Assembly (NCBI GenBank): GCA_005882135.1
Contig: VBDR01000033.1
Span: 1-64,000, forward strand
Reading direction: 5' to 3'
Source: Chloroflexota bacterium
GTDB lineage: Bacteria; Chloroflexota; Dormibacteria; Dormibacterales; Dormibacteraceae
Length of the DNA stretch: 64,000 nt
The notes under the pieces were generated by a model. That model was not told the DNA's origin and made no database searches. It was given only the letters and a program-made list of their open reading frames with translations. The stretch's first letter is position 1. Each line of letters opens with the position of its first letter. This document shows positions 16,646-27,611 of this stretch, piece by piece. The position numbers and the translations under genes were made by a program.

Positions 16646-16876
16646 CTAATTCCCGGCGAGGCGCTCCACGACCGGCGCCAGCTGCTCGGCGGTGTTGCCC
16701 GGAATGATCACATCGGAGAAGCCGTAACGCTCGCGGCGGAGCTTCAAGTCCGCCTCGATCTGTTGGATGGTGCCGATTAGAAAGTGCGGCATCTCGAGCA
16801 CGTCGCGCGGCTCGAATCCCGTCGAGGGCGCGAGCGCGGAAGTGTACCTTTGCTCAGTCACGCTCATCTCCCTCAT
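16646..16876 (-). pseudogene. C-terminal fragment of a luciferase-like (F420-type) oxidoreductase
   Basis: The 76-codon segment ends in a typical tail of luciferase-like oxidoreductases: [20 protein letters not shown], then [11 protein letters not shown] and [13 protein letters not shown]. The TIM-barrel N-terminal 200 or more residues are missing. Upstream the frame passes into unrelated sequence and then tRNA-Phe. It is probably a truncated remnant left by a deletion; expression as a separate small protein seems unlikely. Confidence 0.7.
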
Positions 16877-16987
16877 GGCCGGGGAGTGTCGCGTAGCTAC
16901 CGAGGTAGCTGTAGCGAACCAGCCGAAGGTCTGTCGCATAGGAGCCGAAGGCGTCTTGCCGCTAGGAGGCGAACTTGCACACCCCGA

Positions 16988-17064
16988 TGGTGCCGAGGGC
17001 CGGATTTGAACCGGCGACACCTTGATTTTCAGTCAAGTGCTCTACCAAGCTGAGCTACCTCGGC
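16988..17064 (-). tRNA. tRNA-Phe (anticodon GAA)
   Basis: Acceptor strands 17058-17064 and 16992-16998 pair fully, the anticodon stem CTTGA/TCAAG encloses CTGAAAA (GAA), the T arm is GCCGG-TTCAAAT-CCGGC, discriminator A and encoded CCA at 16988-16990. It lies directly upstream of the truncated oxidoreductase, so this tRNA may mark an old recombination point. Confidence 0.96.
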
Positions 17065-17111
17065 ACGGCGGGTAATTTTATCGGCGGAGCGGATCCCGCC
17101 ATGGACCGCGC

Positions 17112-17141
17112 TTGACAGCCACTCCCTTGCCTTGACACACT
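17112..17141 (+). promoter_or_regulatory. Possible promoter of the lipoprotein gene
   Basis: A consensus -35 box TTGACA at 17112-17117 is followed after 18 bases by CACACT, a weak -10. A second TTGACA lies at 17132-17137. Transcription would begin about 20 bases upstream of ATG 17168. The weak -10 keeps confidence low. Confidence 0.3.
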
Positions 17142-17167
17142 ACGGCCCCGTCGTGATTGCCGGTGTG

Positions 17168-17743
17168 ATGCTGACTCACTTGATGCCCCGTGCCCGCCGC
17201 TGGATTGCAGGCGTGGCGCTTGTCACCGCCTGCGTTTTCGCGGCAGCCTGTGGAGGATCACCCAACTCAAGCTCATCCTCAGAGACGACCTCACCATCAC
17301 CCACCAAGACGACCCAGGTGTCGTCGGTCGACGCCTGCTCGTTGGTGACCGCCTCGGAGGCTTCGGCAGCGACCGGCGCCACGTTGACGAACCTTTCCAG
17401 CTCCGGCGGCGCGCAAATACCGGGCGCGTGCTTCTACGGAAGCTCCGGCAGCCAGAGCGCAGTGATCGTGTTCGCGCAGGTCTACCCGGATGCATCAACA
17501 GCGGATGCGGTCTCGCCTGATCAGATAGCCGCCGCCTTGAGCGGTCAATACGGCGTCTCCAACGCGAAGGCCGTGAAGGGCATCGGAGACAAGGCGTTCG
17601 AGTACACAGCCACGAGCTCGGCGGGCGGCGGGATGGCGATCTTTGTCTTCAAGGCCAACGTCGTCTTGATGATCATCGTCAGCCCGTCGACGGACTCGGC
17701 CAAGGTCGAAGCCCTGGCCCGAACGGCGGTGAGCCGCTTCTAG
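17168..17743 (+). CDS. Secreted lipoprotein, DUF3558-like
   Basis: From ATG 17168 the protein starts with a basic end (PRARRW), a hydrophobic core (IAGVALVTACVFAAAC) and a lipobox whose Cys is followed by GGS, so it should be lipidated and anchored outside the membrane. A Ser/Thr/Pro linker follows. The globular domain opens with DACSLVTASEASAATG and contains a second Cys (GACFYG) likely bonded to the first, as in DUF3558-type actinobacterial lipoproteins. Ligand and role are unknown. An upstream ATG at 17132 would only lengthen the signal region. Confidence 0.78.
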   Translation: MLTHLMPRARRWIAGVALVTACVFAAACGGSPNSSSSSETTSPSPTKTTQVSSVDACSLVTASEASAATGATLTNLSSSGGAQIPGACFYGSSGSQSAVIVFAQVYPDASTADAVSPDQIAAALSGQYGVSNAKAVKGIGDKAFEYTATSSAGGGMAIFVFKANVVLMIIVSPSTDSAKVEALARTAVSRF

Positions 17744-18055
17744 TCTTTCAGCCGGCTATGTCGCTAACGTCGACCAACTGGACCCGAACGCCGCCATCGA
17801 TGGACCGGAACGCGACCATCTGTGCCCGCATGGCGGAATCTCGCGAAGCGGGCCGTACCGTCCGTAACGCGAACTCCGAATGGGTCATCGCATCTAAGTG
17901 CGGTTGGTTGAACTGCGGTCTTCACCCAGCGGGGTTGCGGTCGCGGCGCTGACATGTTTGGCCGCAGTTTTCCGTAACGCGACCCACCCTGCTCTGATTG
18001 TCGGCAACCCCATGCGCCTAGGGGACTTCCCGCCAGCTCACCTTCTAACCGACTG
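17744..18055. other. Gene-free spacer
   Basis: This 312 bp stretch lies between the lipoprotein stop and the convergent small membrane gene. I see no convincing reading frame on either strand, no strong hairpin and no tRNA. A 12-mer TCCGTAACGCGA occurs twice, exactly 110 bp apart (17861 and 17971), without further similarity around it. Confidence 0.6.
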
Positions 18056-18232
18056 TCACATCGTCCTGCTGTTAGTGCGTCTCAACATGACCATCGCCAC
18101 AAGTGCCACAACGAAGAACACGACAGCCAACAGATCAAGCAGGACGTTGTGGCTTGTGGATCCGAGGTAGATGCAGCCGACACCGAGGAGCCCGCATACG
18201 ATCCCAATCATCCGCCAGGTGACACTGCTCAT
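18056..18232 (-). CDS. Small two-helix membrane protein (58 aa)
   Basis: ATG at 18230-18232 opens a 58-codon frame ending in TGA at 18056-18058. Two clear transmembrane helices (residues about 8-24 and 29-50, the second VLLDLLAVVFFVVALVAMVM) are joined by a short polar turn with GSTSHN. The C-terminus is basic (LRRTNSRTM), so both ends should be cytoplasmic. No family is recognised. Confidence 0.5.
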   Translation of the reverse strand: MSSVTWRMIGIVCGLLGVGCIYLGSTSHNVLLDLLAVVFFVVALVAMVMLRRTNSRTM

Positions 18233-18385
18233 TGTCCAATCTCCTCAAGGACGAGTCCGGGGTTGCCCCATTCGGTAACGCATGAGGTCGACGAGGTGAA
18301 CTAGTGGCCGTACGGCAGGACGCGCAAGAAGCCAGATCCGATAGTTGCCTACGTGCCCGCCCGTAAGTTAGTCGATGAACACGAT

Positions 18386-19120
18386 TCAGCAGGCATAATC
18401 CGCGTCGGCGCCGCTTGAGGTGTTGCCGGATTGGCGCAGCCAGGCCAGCAGTCCGGTCGAGAATGTTGTGCAGTCACCCGCGACCCAGCTGCCCGAGGCG
18501 GACGCTGGCGCGAAACCAGGCCCGGACGTGATTTGGTTCCACGCCCTGGCGTAGGAGTAGACACCAACGGCGGCTCCACTCCGGAACTTGAGTCGATCGG
18601 CCGCCCCGTCGATAGCAGCTTGATTCAGAACTCGGTCGGAAGACGACCAGCTGTTACCTGTCTCAACATCAAGCCACCATGCGGCTGGCGTCACAGCACC
18701 TGTCGCTATCTGACCGAAGGCGAAGTCGCTCTCGGCGCAGCCAATCCGATACGCCTGGAGATACCTGCCGCCATAGCCCTCGGGCGATGTGGCGGTCAAG
18801 CAAAAGCCCGAGACCATATGCCCATAGGCGCCCGAGTAAGCAACGTTGACGTAAAGCGATGGTGCGCTCGTGCCCAATGCTGCCTGGCTCCAGAGCGCCT
18901 GCCGACAGGAATCGACTGTGAACGGCCTGCCTCCAGTCACACGGATGATCCCAAACGACGTGAAGGCAGGGTCGAGCGCGACCGGAACGCCATTCATGCA
19001 CTGATAGCTGGAAGCGTCGTAGCCCTGGCCGACATAAGGACCGTTACTGGCGGCTGCAGGTCCGGCGGTCGCGATCAGCGTGGCGCCGGCGATGGTCAGG
19101 ACGATGAGAAACCTGGGCAT
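18386..19120 (-). CDS. Secreted glycoside hydrolase-like protein (GH25/DUF1906 type)
   Basis: The 244-residue protein has a signal peptide (FLIVLTIAGATLIATAGPAAA, cleavage after AAA). A TIM-barrel-like domain opens with GYDASSYQC, contains the strand FGIIRVTGG and the acidic strand WWLDVETGNSW, and ends with YSYARAWNQI and WVAGDC. This pattern (D at strand 1, DxE at the middle strand) resembles GH25 lysozyme-like and DUF1906 proteins that act on the cell wall. Several Cys residues suggest disulfides outside the cell. Enzymatic activity is unproven. Confidence 0.72.
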   Translation of the reverse strand: MPRFLIVLTIAGATLIATAGPAAASNGPYVGQGYDASSYQCMNGVPVALDPAFTSFGIIRVTGGRPFTVDSCRQALWSQAALGTSAPSLYVNVAYSGAYGHMVSGFCLTATSPEGYGGRYLQAYRIGCAESDFAFGQIATGAVTPAAWWLDVETGNSWSSSDRVLNQAAIDGAADRLKFRSGAAVGVYSYARAWNQITSGPGFAPASASGSWVAGDCTTFSTGLLAWLRQSGNTSSGADADYAC

Positions 19121-19289
19121 GAGCGAATCAGACTACCACGTGACTTATCGCCCTTCCAAGCAGCTTCCAGCTGGTCCACCACCGCGTCGATTTGCAGGCT
19201 CGAGGCGGGCTGACCACGTGAGCTCGAACCACCCACCTCCGAGTTAAGGGCGATCACAAGCTATTAGCCCGAAACTAAATTGCAAATCG

Positions 19290-19366
19290 TGGTGGGCGGT
19301 GATGGACTTGAACCAACGACCTCCTCGGTGTAAGCGAGGCGCTCTAGCCAGCTGAGCTAACCGCCC
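19290..19366 (-). tRNA. tRNA-Val (anticodon TAC)
   Basis: Acceptor strands 19360-19366 (GGGCGGT) and 19294-19300 pair, the anticodon stem CCTCG/CGAGG encloses CTTACAC (TAC), the T arm has TTCAAGT, discriminator A and encoded CCA at 19290-19292. It lies 18 bp downstream of the stop side of ctpA. Confidence 0.96.
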
Positions 19367-19384
19367 AAAATCGCGTTTGCCAGT

Positions 19385-20581
19385 CTACCCACCCGAAAGC
19401 AAATCCAAGGCTGCACTGAGCTGCGTGTCCTTGGCGTAGCCCTGCGACGGCTGCCCCACGTCATACGAATCGGCAGGGTTGGCCAACTTGACGCTCACAT
19501 CCGGCGTGAGCCCCTTGTGATCGATGGTCTGGCCGTTGGGTAGAAACCACCGCTCGACCGTCAGATGGAGGTCCGAACCGTCGCTGAGTGGAAAATCCTC
19601 CTGCACCGATCCCTTGCCGTAGGTGGTCGTCCCCACCAGCTTGGCGCGCTTGTGCACCTGCAGCGATCCGGCGACGATCTCGGCCGCCGACGCGCTGTTG
19701 GCATCGACTAGGACCACCAGCGGCATGTTCGGCGCGCCATGCAGCGAACCGACTTGGTGTCGGTTCACCCCACTCCGCCCATGAGTCTCGAAGGTCTCTC
19801 CGCTGCTCACGAACTGGCTGATGACATCATCCGCGGCCGAGATGAACCCGCCTGGATCGCCGCGCAGGTCCAGCACCATCCCGACCGAACCCGGGAGACC
19901 GCTCTTCAGAGCGGTCGAGAACTCGCTGGACGTGTTCGATGCGAATTGATAAATGCGGGCGTACAGCACGTGGTTGCCGACTGTGGCGGTTCGCACAGTG
20001 GGCACCTGGATCTCGGCCCGAGTCATCGTCAAAGTCATCGTCTCCACACCCCGAAGGATCGTGATCGTGACCTGGCTTCCCTCCGGCCCCTGGATCAAAG
20101 CGGTCGCCTGGTCGGCGGTGATTCCCTTGATGTCTTTGTCGCCGACCTTGACGATCTGATCACCACTTTTCAGCCCTGCCGAGGCGGCGGGCGATCCCGG
20201 CACGGTCCCGGTGATCACCGGGTAGGCGCTGCCGAAGCTCAGATAGATTCCGATTCCGGTGTACTTGCCCTGGTAGCTCTGTTGCAAGCGTCTGTACTGT
20301 TCGGGGTCGAAGTAGATCGTGAATGGATCGCCGAGGCTGTTGACCAGGCCCTGCACGGTGCCCTGCGACAGCTTCTTGGTGTCGACGCTGCTGTCGACAT
20401 AATCGGCCTGGATCAGTCGCGCCGCCTGCTGGACCTCAGTCAGATCGATACGCGAAGCGGATCGATGTCCGATGTACGGGACGTACTCTGGATACGCCTG
20501 GTCGAGATAGACTCCCGCGAGGAATCCGACGACCACCAGCAGCGCCACGGCGCCACCCCGCAGGGCGACGCTGCGATTCAT
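19385..20581 (-). CDS. C-terminal processing peptidase, S41 family
   Basis: Membrane-anchored serine protease with one N-terminal helix (residues 8-27). A short helical domain is followed by a PDZ domain (about 105-185, GIGIYLSFGSAYPVITGTVP) and the catalytic core with Ser in NSASAAEIVAGSL and Lys in TYGKGSVQ, the Ser-Lys dyad of S41 enzymes. It is next to the M23 peptidase and ftsEX, the usual arrangement in which the protease controls murein hydrolases. The ATG start gives 398 residues, normal for the family. Confidence 0.95.
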   Translation of the reverse strand: MNRSVALRGGAVALLVVVGFLAGVYLDQAYPEYVPYIGHRSASRIDLTEVQQAARLIQADYVDSSVDTKKLSQGTVQGLVNSLGDPFTIYFDPEQYRRLQQSYQGKYTGIGIYLSFGSAYPVITGTVPGSPAASAGLKSGDQIVKVGDKDIKGITADQATALIQGPEGSQVTITILRGVETMTLTMTRAEIQVPTVRTATVGNHVLYARIYQFASNTSSEFSTALKSGLPGSVGMVLDLRGDPGGFISAADDVISQFVSSGETFETHGRSGVNRHQVGSLHGAPNMPLVVLVDANSASAAEIVAGSLQVHKRAKLVGTTTYGKGSVQEDFPLSDGSDLHLTVERWFLPNGQTIDHKGLTPDVSVKLANPADSYDVGQPSQGYAKDTQLSAALDLLSGG

Positions 20582-20598
20582 GTCAGCAGACTAATGTC

Positions 20599-21831
20599 TC
20601 AGCAGCCGAGCCAGATGCAGGGGTCCCTGTAGCCCCCGTTGACGCGAATCTCGAAATGCAGGTGCGGACCGGTCGACCAACCGGTCGAACCCTCGAATGC
20701 CACTGTCGTTCCGCGCGGCACCACCTGCCCGCTCGAGAGACCCGGCGCGTATCCGGAAAGATGTCCGTAGTAGGTGGAGTAGCCATGCCCGTGGATGACC
20801 ACGAGCAGGTTGCCGTAGCCGACGCTGCCCGGGTAGAGATAGGCGACACCCGTGTCCGCGGCCACGATGTCAGAGCCGTAAGGGGCCGCGATGTCGATGC
20901 CGGTGTGAATCTTGTGCGGATAGGGACAGTTGGGGTCGTAGACCTCGAGGTAAAAGGACGAGCAGCCGAACCGCTGGCTCATGCAGCTCGGCCCGCACGC
21001 AGGCACGGGCCACTCGAAGACGCCGTTGCCACCTCCCGCCTTGACGGCGGCCGCGTCGTAGGCGAGGGCCAGCTTCGCGACCTCGGCGTCGATCGCAGCG
21101 CGCTCAGCCTGCACGGCGTCGTACTGAGCCTTCAGCTGGTCCGCGAGCTGCTTCTCAAAGGCACGGGCCGCAGCCTGGGTGGCCAGATTCTTCTCGAGGT
21201 CCGCCTCGGCCGCCTGCTGCTGCTTCAACAGCGCGGAGACCTGACCGCGCTTGACGTCCAGGTCGCTGTTGGCCTGGGCGACCTGCGAGTGCTCCTCTTG
21301 CAGGCCAAGAAGCAGCCGCCGATCGGAAGACGCTATCTGCTGCACGCCGACCATTCGGTTCATGAGCTGGTTGATGCTGTTCGCGGTCAGCACCAGCTGG
21401 ACGTAGTTGACGCTGCCATGGGAATCCACGTACCGGAGCCGCTCGTTCAGGAGCTGCTCTCGCACGCTGACATGCGCCTTGAGCTGGATCAGCGCGGCCT
21501 CCCCAAACCTGATCTTCCGACTCAGGTCGTCGATCGCCGCCTGGGTCTGGGCGATCAGAGCCTTCTGGGCGTCAATCTGGCGCTGCAGGCTGGAGATCAG
21601 GGCGTCGATGGCGTTGATCTGCGCGATCGTGTTGCTGATCTGGGACTGGATCGAGTTGAGCTGGTTCTGGTTGTTGACCTGCTGCCCGATGCCCTGGTTG
21701 TAGGCGACACATGCCTGATACACCGCCGGCGGGTCGCCGGGATAGCAGTAGATGGCCGACACGTTCTGCACCGACTGCGGCACCCAGGCGAGGGTGGCCA
21801 GGACCGCGGCAAGCATCACCCGGGCTCTCAT
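20599..21831 (-). CDS. Coiled-coil M23 peptidase, EnvC/PcsB-like FtsEX partner
   Basis: The 410-residue secreted protein has a signal peptide (1-27), a long coiled coil (about 50-260, rich in Gln/Ala/Leu heptads) and a C-terminal LytM domain (about 290-410). The zinc ligands lie in HTGIDIAAP, HGHGYSTYYGHL and GPHLHFEI. This layout matches the murein hydrolase activators that FtsX binds at the septum. It is 2 bp after ftsX. The intact HxH and HxxxD motifs suggest an active endopeptidase. Confidence 0.93.
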   Translation of the reverse strand: MRARVMLAAVLATLAWVPQSVQNVSAIYCYPGDPPAVYQACVAYNQGIGQQVNNQNQLNSIQSQISNTIAQINAIDALISSLQRQIDAQKALIAQTQAAIDDLSRKIRFGEAALIQLKAHVSVREQLLNERLRYVDSHGSVNYVQLVLTANSINQLMNRMVGVQQIASSDRRLLLGLQEEHSQVAQANSDLDVKRGQVSALLKQQQAAEADLEKNLATQAAARAFEKQLADQLKAQYDAVQAERAAIDAEVAKLALAYDAAAVKAGGGNGVFEWPVPACGPSCMSQRFGCSSFYLEVYDPNCPYPHKIHTGIDIAAPYGSDIVAADTGVAYLYPGSVGYGNLLVVIHGHGYSTYYGHLSGYAPGLSSGQVVPRGTTVAFEGSTGWSTGPHLHFEIRVNGGYRDPCIWLGC

Positions 21832-21832
21832 G

Positions 21833-22750
21833 TCAGATCCTCACGTAGCGGCGGACGCCGATGTAGCTGCCGAGGGCGCCCAGCATGGCGCCGGCGAGCA
21901 GCAGGTCCTGGGCGAGGCTGGAGATGAACGCGGGATCGTAGCTCAGCGGGATGAAGCCGATATCCGACTTGAAGCGATCGACCGCCGGCGGGTAGGCGAC
22001 CACCAGCAGAGCGAGCGCGATCGCCGCGGCGATCATGCCGGTCATGATGCCCTCGATCACGAACGGTCCGCGCACGAACCATTCGGTCGCGCCGACCAGC
22101 TTCATCACCTCGATCTCTTTACGGCGGTGATAGACAGCCGTCCGGATGGTGTTCATGACGATCACCACCGACACCGTGAGCAGGATGAGCAGGAGTCCAA
22201 CGCCGGCAAGGCTCAGCCACTGCGAGAGCTCGAGCATCCGGTTGACGAAGTCGCCCTGATAGTTGGTCGGGTCGGTCGGATCGACTCCCGGCCACCGGCG
22301 CGCCACGGTGTCGATGGCCGCGACGTCGCCTAGGCTTCGGACGCGGACATCGAGCTTGGCGTCGAGTGGGTTGCCCTCGATCTGCTGGGCCAGGACCACG
22401 TTTTGCGGATCGGCCTTGAATTGCGCCAGCGCCTGTTCTTTGGTGACGAAATGCACGCTCATCACGCGGGGATCCGCTGTCAGCTGCTGCTGGAAGTCGT
22501 AGACCGTCTGCAGCGGCGTGTCGTCTGACACGTTGATCGAGATCTCACTTACCTTGGCCCGGAAGTTGTCGAGCACCTGGGAAAAGGCATGACCGACCAG
22601 CAGGTTGATGCCGGCGAGGATGAGGATGAGCGTGATCGACAGCACCGCGGCCAGGCTGACGGCCAGGTTCCGCCAGAAGCTCTGCCAGGCGCTATTGAGC
22701 GCGAACTTGAGGTTTCGCAACAACATCGTGATATCTGCCTGAACGGTCAT
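21833..22750 (-). CDS. ftsX: Cell division ABC transporter permease FtsX
   Basis: The 305-residue protein has an N-terminal cytoplasmic part, one helix (VSLAAVLSITLILILAGINLL), a large extracellular loop (about 60-180) and three further helices at the C-terminus, the FtsX topology. With FtsE it transmits ATP hydrolysis across the membrane to the murein hydrolase encoded next. ATG at 22748-22750 overlaps the end of ftsE; a later Met at 22726 (MLLRNLKFAL) is an equally good start. Confidence 0.94.
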   Translation of the reverse strand: MTVQADITMLLRNLKFALNSAWQSFWRNLAVSLAAVLSITLILILAGINLLVGHAFSQVLDNFRAKVSEISINVSDDTPLQTVYDFQQQLTADPRVMSVHFVTKEQALAQFKADPQNVVLAQQIEGNPLDAKLDVRVRSLGDVAAIDTVARRWPGVDPTDPTNYQGDFVNRMLELSQWLSLAGVGLLLILLTVSVVIVMNTIRTAVYHRRKEIEVMKLVGATEWFVRGPFVIEGIMTGMIAAAIALALLVVAYPPAVDRFKSDIGFIPLSYDPAFISSLAQDLLLAGAMLGALGSYIGVRRYVRI

Positions 22751-23435
22751 CTCTTGCAATCTGTCCCGCATCGATGGCGACGACGCGGCGGCGCAGAAGG
22801 TCGACGATCTCGCGGTTGTGCGTCGCCATGACCACGGTGGCGCCGCGCGCGTTGATGCGCAAAAAGAGCTGCATGATCTCCCACGCCGTCGCCGGGTCGA
22901 GGTTCCCTGTCGGCTCGTCGGCGATGATGAATCGTGGAGCGTGCACCAGCGCGCGCGCAATCGCGACTCGCTGCTGCTCGCCGCCAGACAGGTTGGCCGG
23001 GTACGTGTGCTCCTTGCCCGAGAGGCTGACCGTGTCGAGAGCGTCGGCGACCCGTGTCTGCACGCGGTGGTCTGGTTCGCCGAGCACGCGGAGCGCAAAC
23101 GCGACGTTCTCGTAAACGGTCAGGTTCGGCAGGAGCTTGAAGTCCTGAAAGACAAGCCCGACCTTGCGTCGGTAGTACGGCAACCGACGCCGCTTCATCC
23201 GTCCAAGCTCGATGCCGTCGACGAAGATCTTGCCCTTGCTCGGCTTTTCCTCCCGGATCAGCAAGCGCACCATGGTCGACTTGCCGGCGCCGGACGGCCC
23301 GACCAGGAAGAGGAAGTCGCCTTCAGGCACTTCGAGGTTGATGTCGCGAAGGGCTTCAGTTCCAGTCGGGTACGTCTTGAAGACGTGTTGGAAGGTGATG
23401 ACCGGCCGAGTGTCGAAATCCGGTGTTAGAAGCAT
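22692..23435 (-). CDS. ftsE: Cell division ABC transporter ATPase FtsE
   Basis: The 247-residue ATPase has Walker A GPSGAGKST, Q-loop VFQDFKLLP, signature LSGGEQQR and Walker B IIADEPTGNLD, with the MATHN His switch. The sequence TYPTGTEALRDINLEVPEG is typical of FtsE. The start ATG 23433-23435 begins MLLTPDFDTRPV; longer frames upstream extend into the promoter and are not likely. It heads the ftsE-ftsX-M23-ctpA operon. Confidence 0.95.
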   Translation of the reverse strand: MLLTPDFDTRPVITFQHVFKTYPTGTEALRDINLEVPEGDFLFLVGPSGAGKSTMVRLLIREEKPSKGKIFVDGIELGRMKRRRLPYYRRKVGLVFQDFKLLPNLTVYENVAFALRVLGEPDHRVQTRVADALDTVSLSGKEHTYPANLSGGEQQRVAIARALVHAPRFIIADEPTGNLDPATAWEIMQLFLRINARGATVVMATHNREIVDLLRRRVVAIDAGQIARDDRSGRYHDVVAKPQVRAQ

Positions 23436-23495
23436 TGGGTGCGTCTCTTGCTGTGGCGTTACACGCCAGCGGGCGCGTGTGGCTAGGTCGCGGGC

Positions 23496-23524
23496 AGTAT
23501 AACCCATGCCCCGGCCGCGTCCAA
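23496..23524 (-). promoter_or_regulatory. Promoter of the ftsEX-M23-ctpA operon
   Basis: On the minus strand TTGGAC (23519-23524) and TATACT (23496-23501) are separated by exactly 17 bases, a near-consensus vegetative promoter. Transcription would start near 23489, about 54 bases before the ftsE ATG. Confidence 0.7.
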
Positions 23525-23580
23525 CCCCATCCCAGAGTGCCAACCAAAGGCCATAACGAAGGAGCTTGACGAGGCTTGCG

Positions 23581-23732
23581 CAGCCCAAACGTGGCTACGA
23601 GTGGCTGCTTAGATAAAGTCCAAAACCGTATACCGGAAAGAGACCAGGCCCGTCGCGAAGCGACCGACCTGCTTGGGGCCCCCCACGGGGACACCTCTGG
23701 GTTCCCTCTCAGACTCTTGCGCGACCGCTCCG
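23581..23732 (-). repeat. Dispersed repeat family 2, copy near prfB
   Basis: Read on the minus strand, this stretch contains the blocks GAGAGGGAACCC, GGTCGCTTCGCGAC, TCTCTTTCCGGTATACGGTT and AGCCACTCG in the same order and spacing as two copies at 31.3 and 31.55 kb. It also carries a local GC palindrome (CCCCGTGGGGGG) not seen in the others. It lies between prfB and the ftsE promoter, in a gene-free gap of about 300 bp. Confidence 0.75.
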
Positions 23733-23734
23733 TC

Positions 23735-24872
23735 TCACCTTTCTGACGTCGCCTTGGCGGCCGGGTCCAGCCCCGCGTTCTTGCCCAGGCGCCAGCGTAG
23801 CCAGCTCTCGATGAAGAGGTCGATCTCGCCGTCGAGCACGGCCTGGACGTTGCCTACCTCGAGCCCTGTGCGGACGTCTTTGACCAGCGTGTAGGGCTGC
23901 AACACGTAGTTCCGGATCTGGGATCCGAACTCGGCCGGCATGACCTGGCCGCGGATCTGGTCGAGGTGCTCCGCCGCCTCCTGCTGCTGACGCTGGAACA
24001 GTCGTGCTTTCAAGACCTTCATCGCCATCTCGCGGTTTTTCATCTGCGAGCGCTCGTTCTGGCAGGTGACGACGATCCCCGTCGGCAGATGAGTGATGCG
24101 GACCGCCGAGTCGGTCTTGTTGACGTGCTGGCCGCCGGCGCCCGTCGAGCGGTATGTGTCGATGCGCAGGTCTTGCGGATTGATCACGATCCCGGCCTCA
24201 TCGGTGCTCTCGAGCTCGGGCATGACCTCGACCAGGGCAAATGATGTGTGGCGGCGATGGTTCTGGTCAAAGGGGGAGATGCGGACCAGGCGGTGGACGC
24301 CGTGCTCTGAGCGCATGAGCCCATACGTGCGCGGTCCGCGCACGATGAAAGTCGCGCTCTTGAGGCCCGCCTCTTCACCGCGTGACTCGTCGATGATCTC
24401 GGTCTCGAAGCCCCGGCGCTCCGCCCATTTGAGATACATGCGCATCAGCATCTCCACCCAGTCCTGCGCTTCCACCCCACCCTGGCCGACGGAGATGGTG
24501 ATGACGGCGTTGTGGTTCGCGTAAGGGTCGGTGAAGAGCAGGTCGAGCTCGTGCGCCCGCACCTCCCTGCCGAGCGAGGCGCGTTCCTCGTCCAGCTGCT
24601 TCTCGAGCTCAGGATCACCGTGCGCCAGCTGGTCCAGCTCGACGAGGTCGCGGGCACGCCTCTCCATGCGGTCCCACGTCGCGATCAAAGCGCGGTTGTC
24701 CGCCGCCTCGCGCGCCATCTGGCCGGCGCGGCGCGGGTCGTCCCACGCCCCCGGTTTCGTCAGCTCGGCGTCTAGCTCGTCCGCCCTTTTTCCTTTGGCG
24801 GGTAGGTCAAAGGTGCTCCTTGAGTGAAAGGATCCTGTTCAGAAGCTCTTCAGCGTCGAGTTCAGCGTCCAT
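23735..24872 (-). CDS. prfB: Peptide chain release factor 2, made by programmed +1 frameshift
   Basis: RF2 terminates translation at UGA and UAA. Translation starts at ATG 24870-24872 and reads 21 codons ending CAC CTT, then meets an in-frame TGA (24807-24809). Shifting +1 continues at GAC (24806-24808) into the long frame to 23735. The main part has the UGA/UAA-recognising SPF in RISPFDQNHR and the catalytic GGQ in STGAGGQHVNKTDSA. The short first frame alone would give only 21 residues. Cellular RF2 level therefore sets its own synthesis, as in most bacteria. Confidence 0.96.
24806..24824 (-). promoter_or_regulatory. prfB programmed +1 frameshift site
   Basis: Minus strand: an internal Shine-Dalgarno-like AAGGAG, three bases (CAC), then CTT TGA C. 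This is the canonical RF2 autoregulation signal, with the same three-base spacing as in Escherichia coli. Low RF2 makes the ribosome pause at TGA and slip from CTT to TTT. Confidence 0.95.
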
Positions 24873-24908
24873 TTGATCTCCAAAATCTGGGTGCGTGGCG
24901 CCGTGAGC

Positions 24909-27566
<2,658 letters not shown>

Positions 27567-27611
27567 GGGGCTGAGATAGAGGTTACCCGGCCCGCTCGGA
27601 TCTAAATCGAG

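Noticed and set aside
16895-16912. Inverted copy of the tRNA-Phe 5' end as an attachment site
   Set aside because: Only about 11 bases match and the orientation is inverted, so it is not a standard integrase duplication.
17758-17955. Short frames on both strands after the lipoprotein gene
   Set aside because: They are Arg/Pro-rich, lack ribosome sites and have no membrane or domain pattern, in contrast to the small gene at 18056-18232.
17861-17982. 12-mer TCCGTAACGCGA twice, 110 bp apart
   Set aside because: No similarity extends beyond the 12 bases and no third copy is seen, so chance cannot be excluded.
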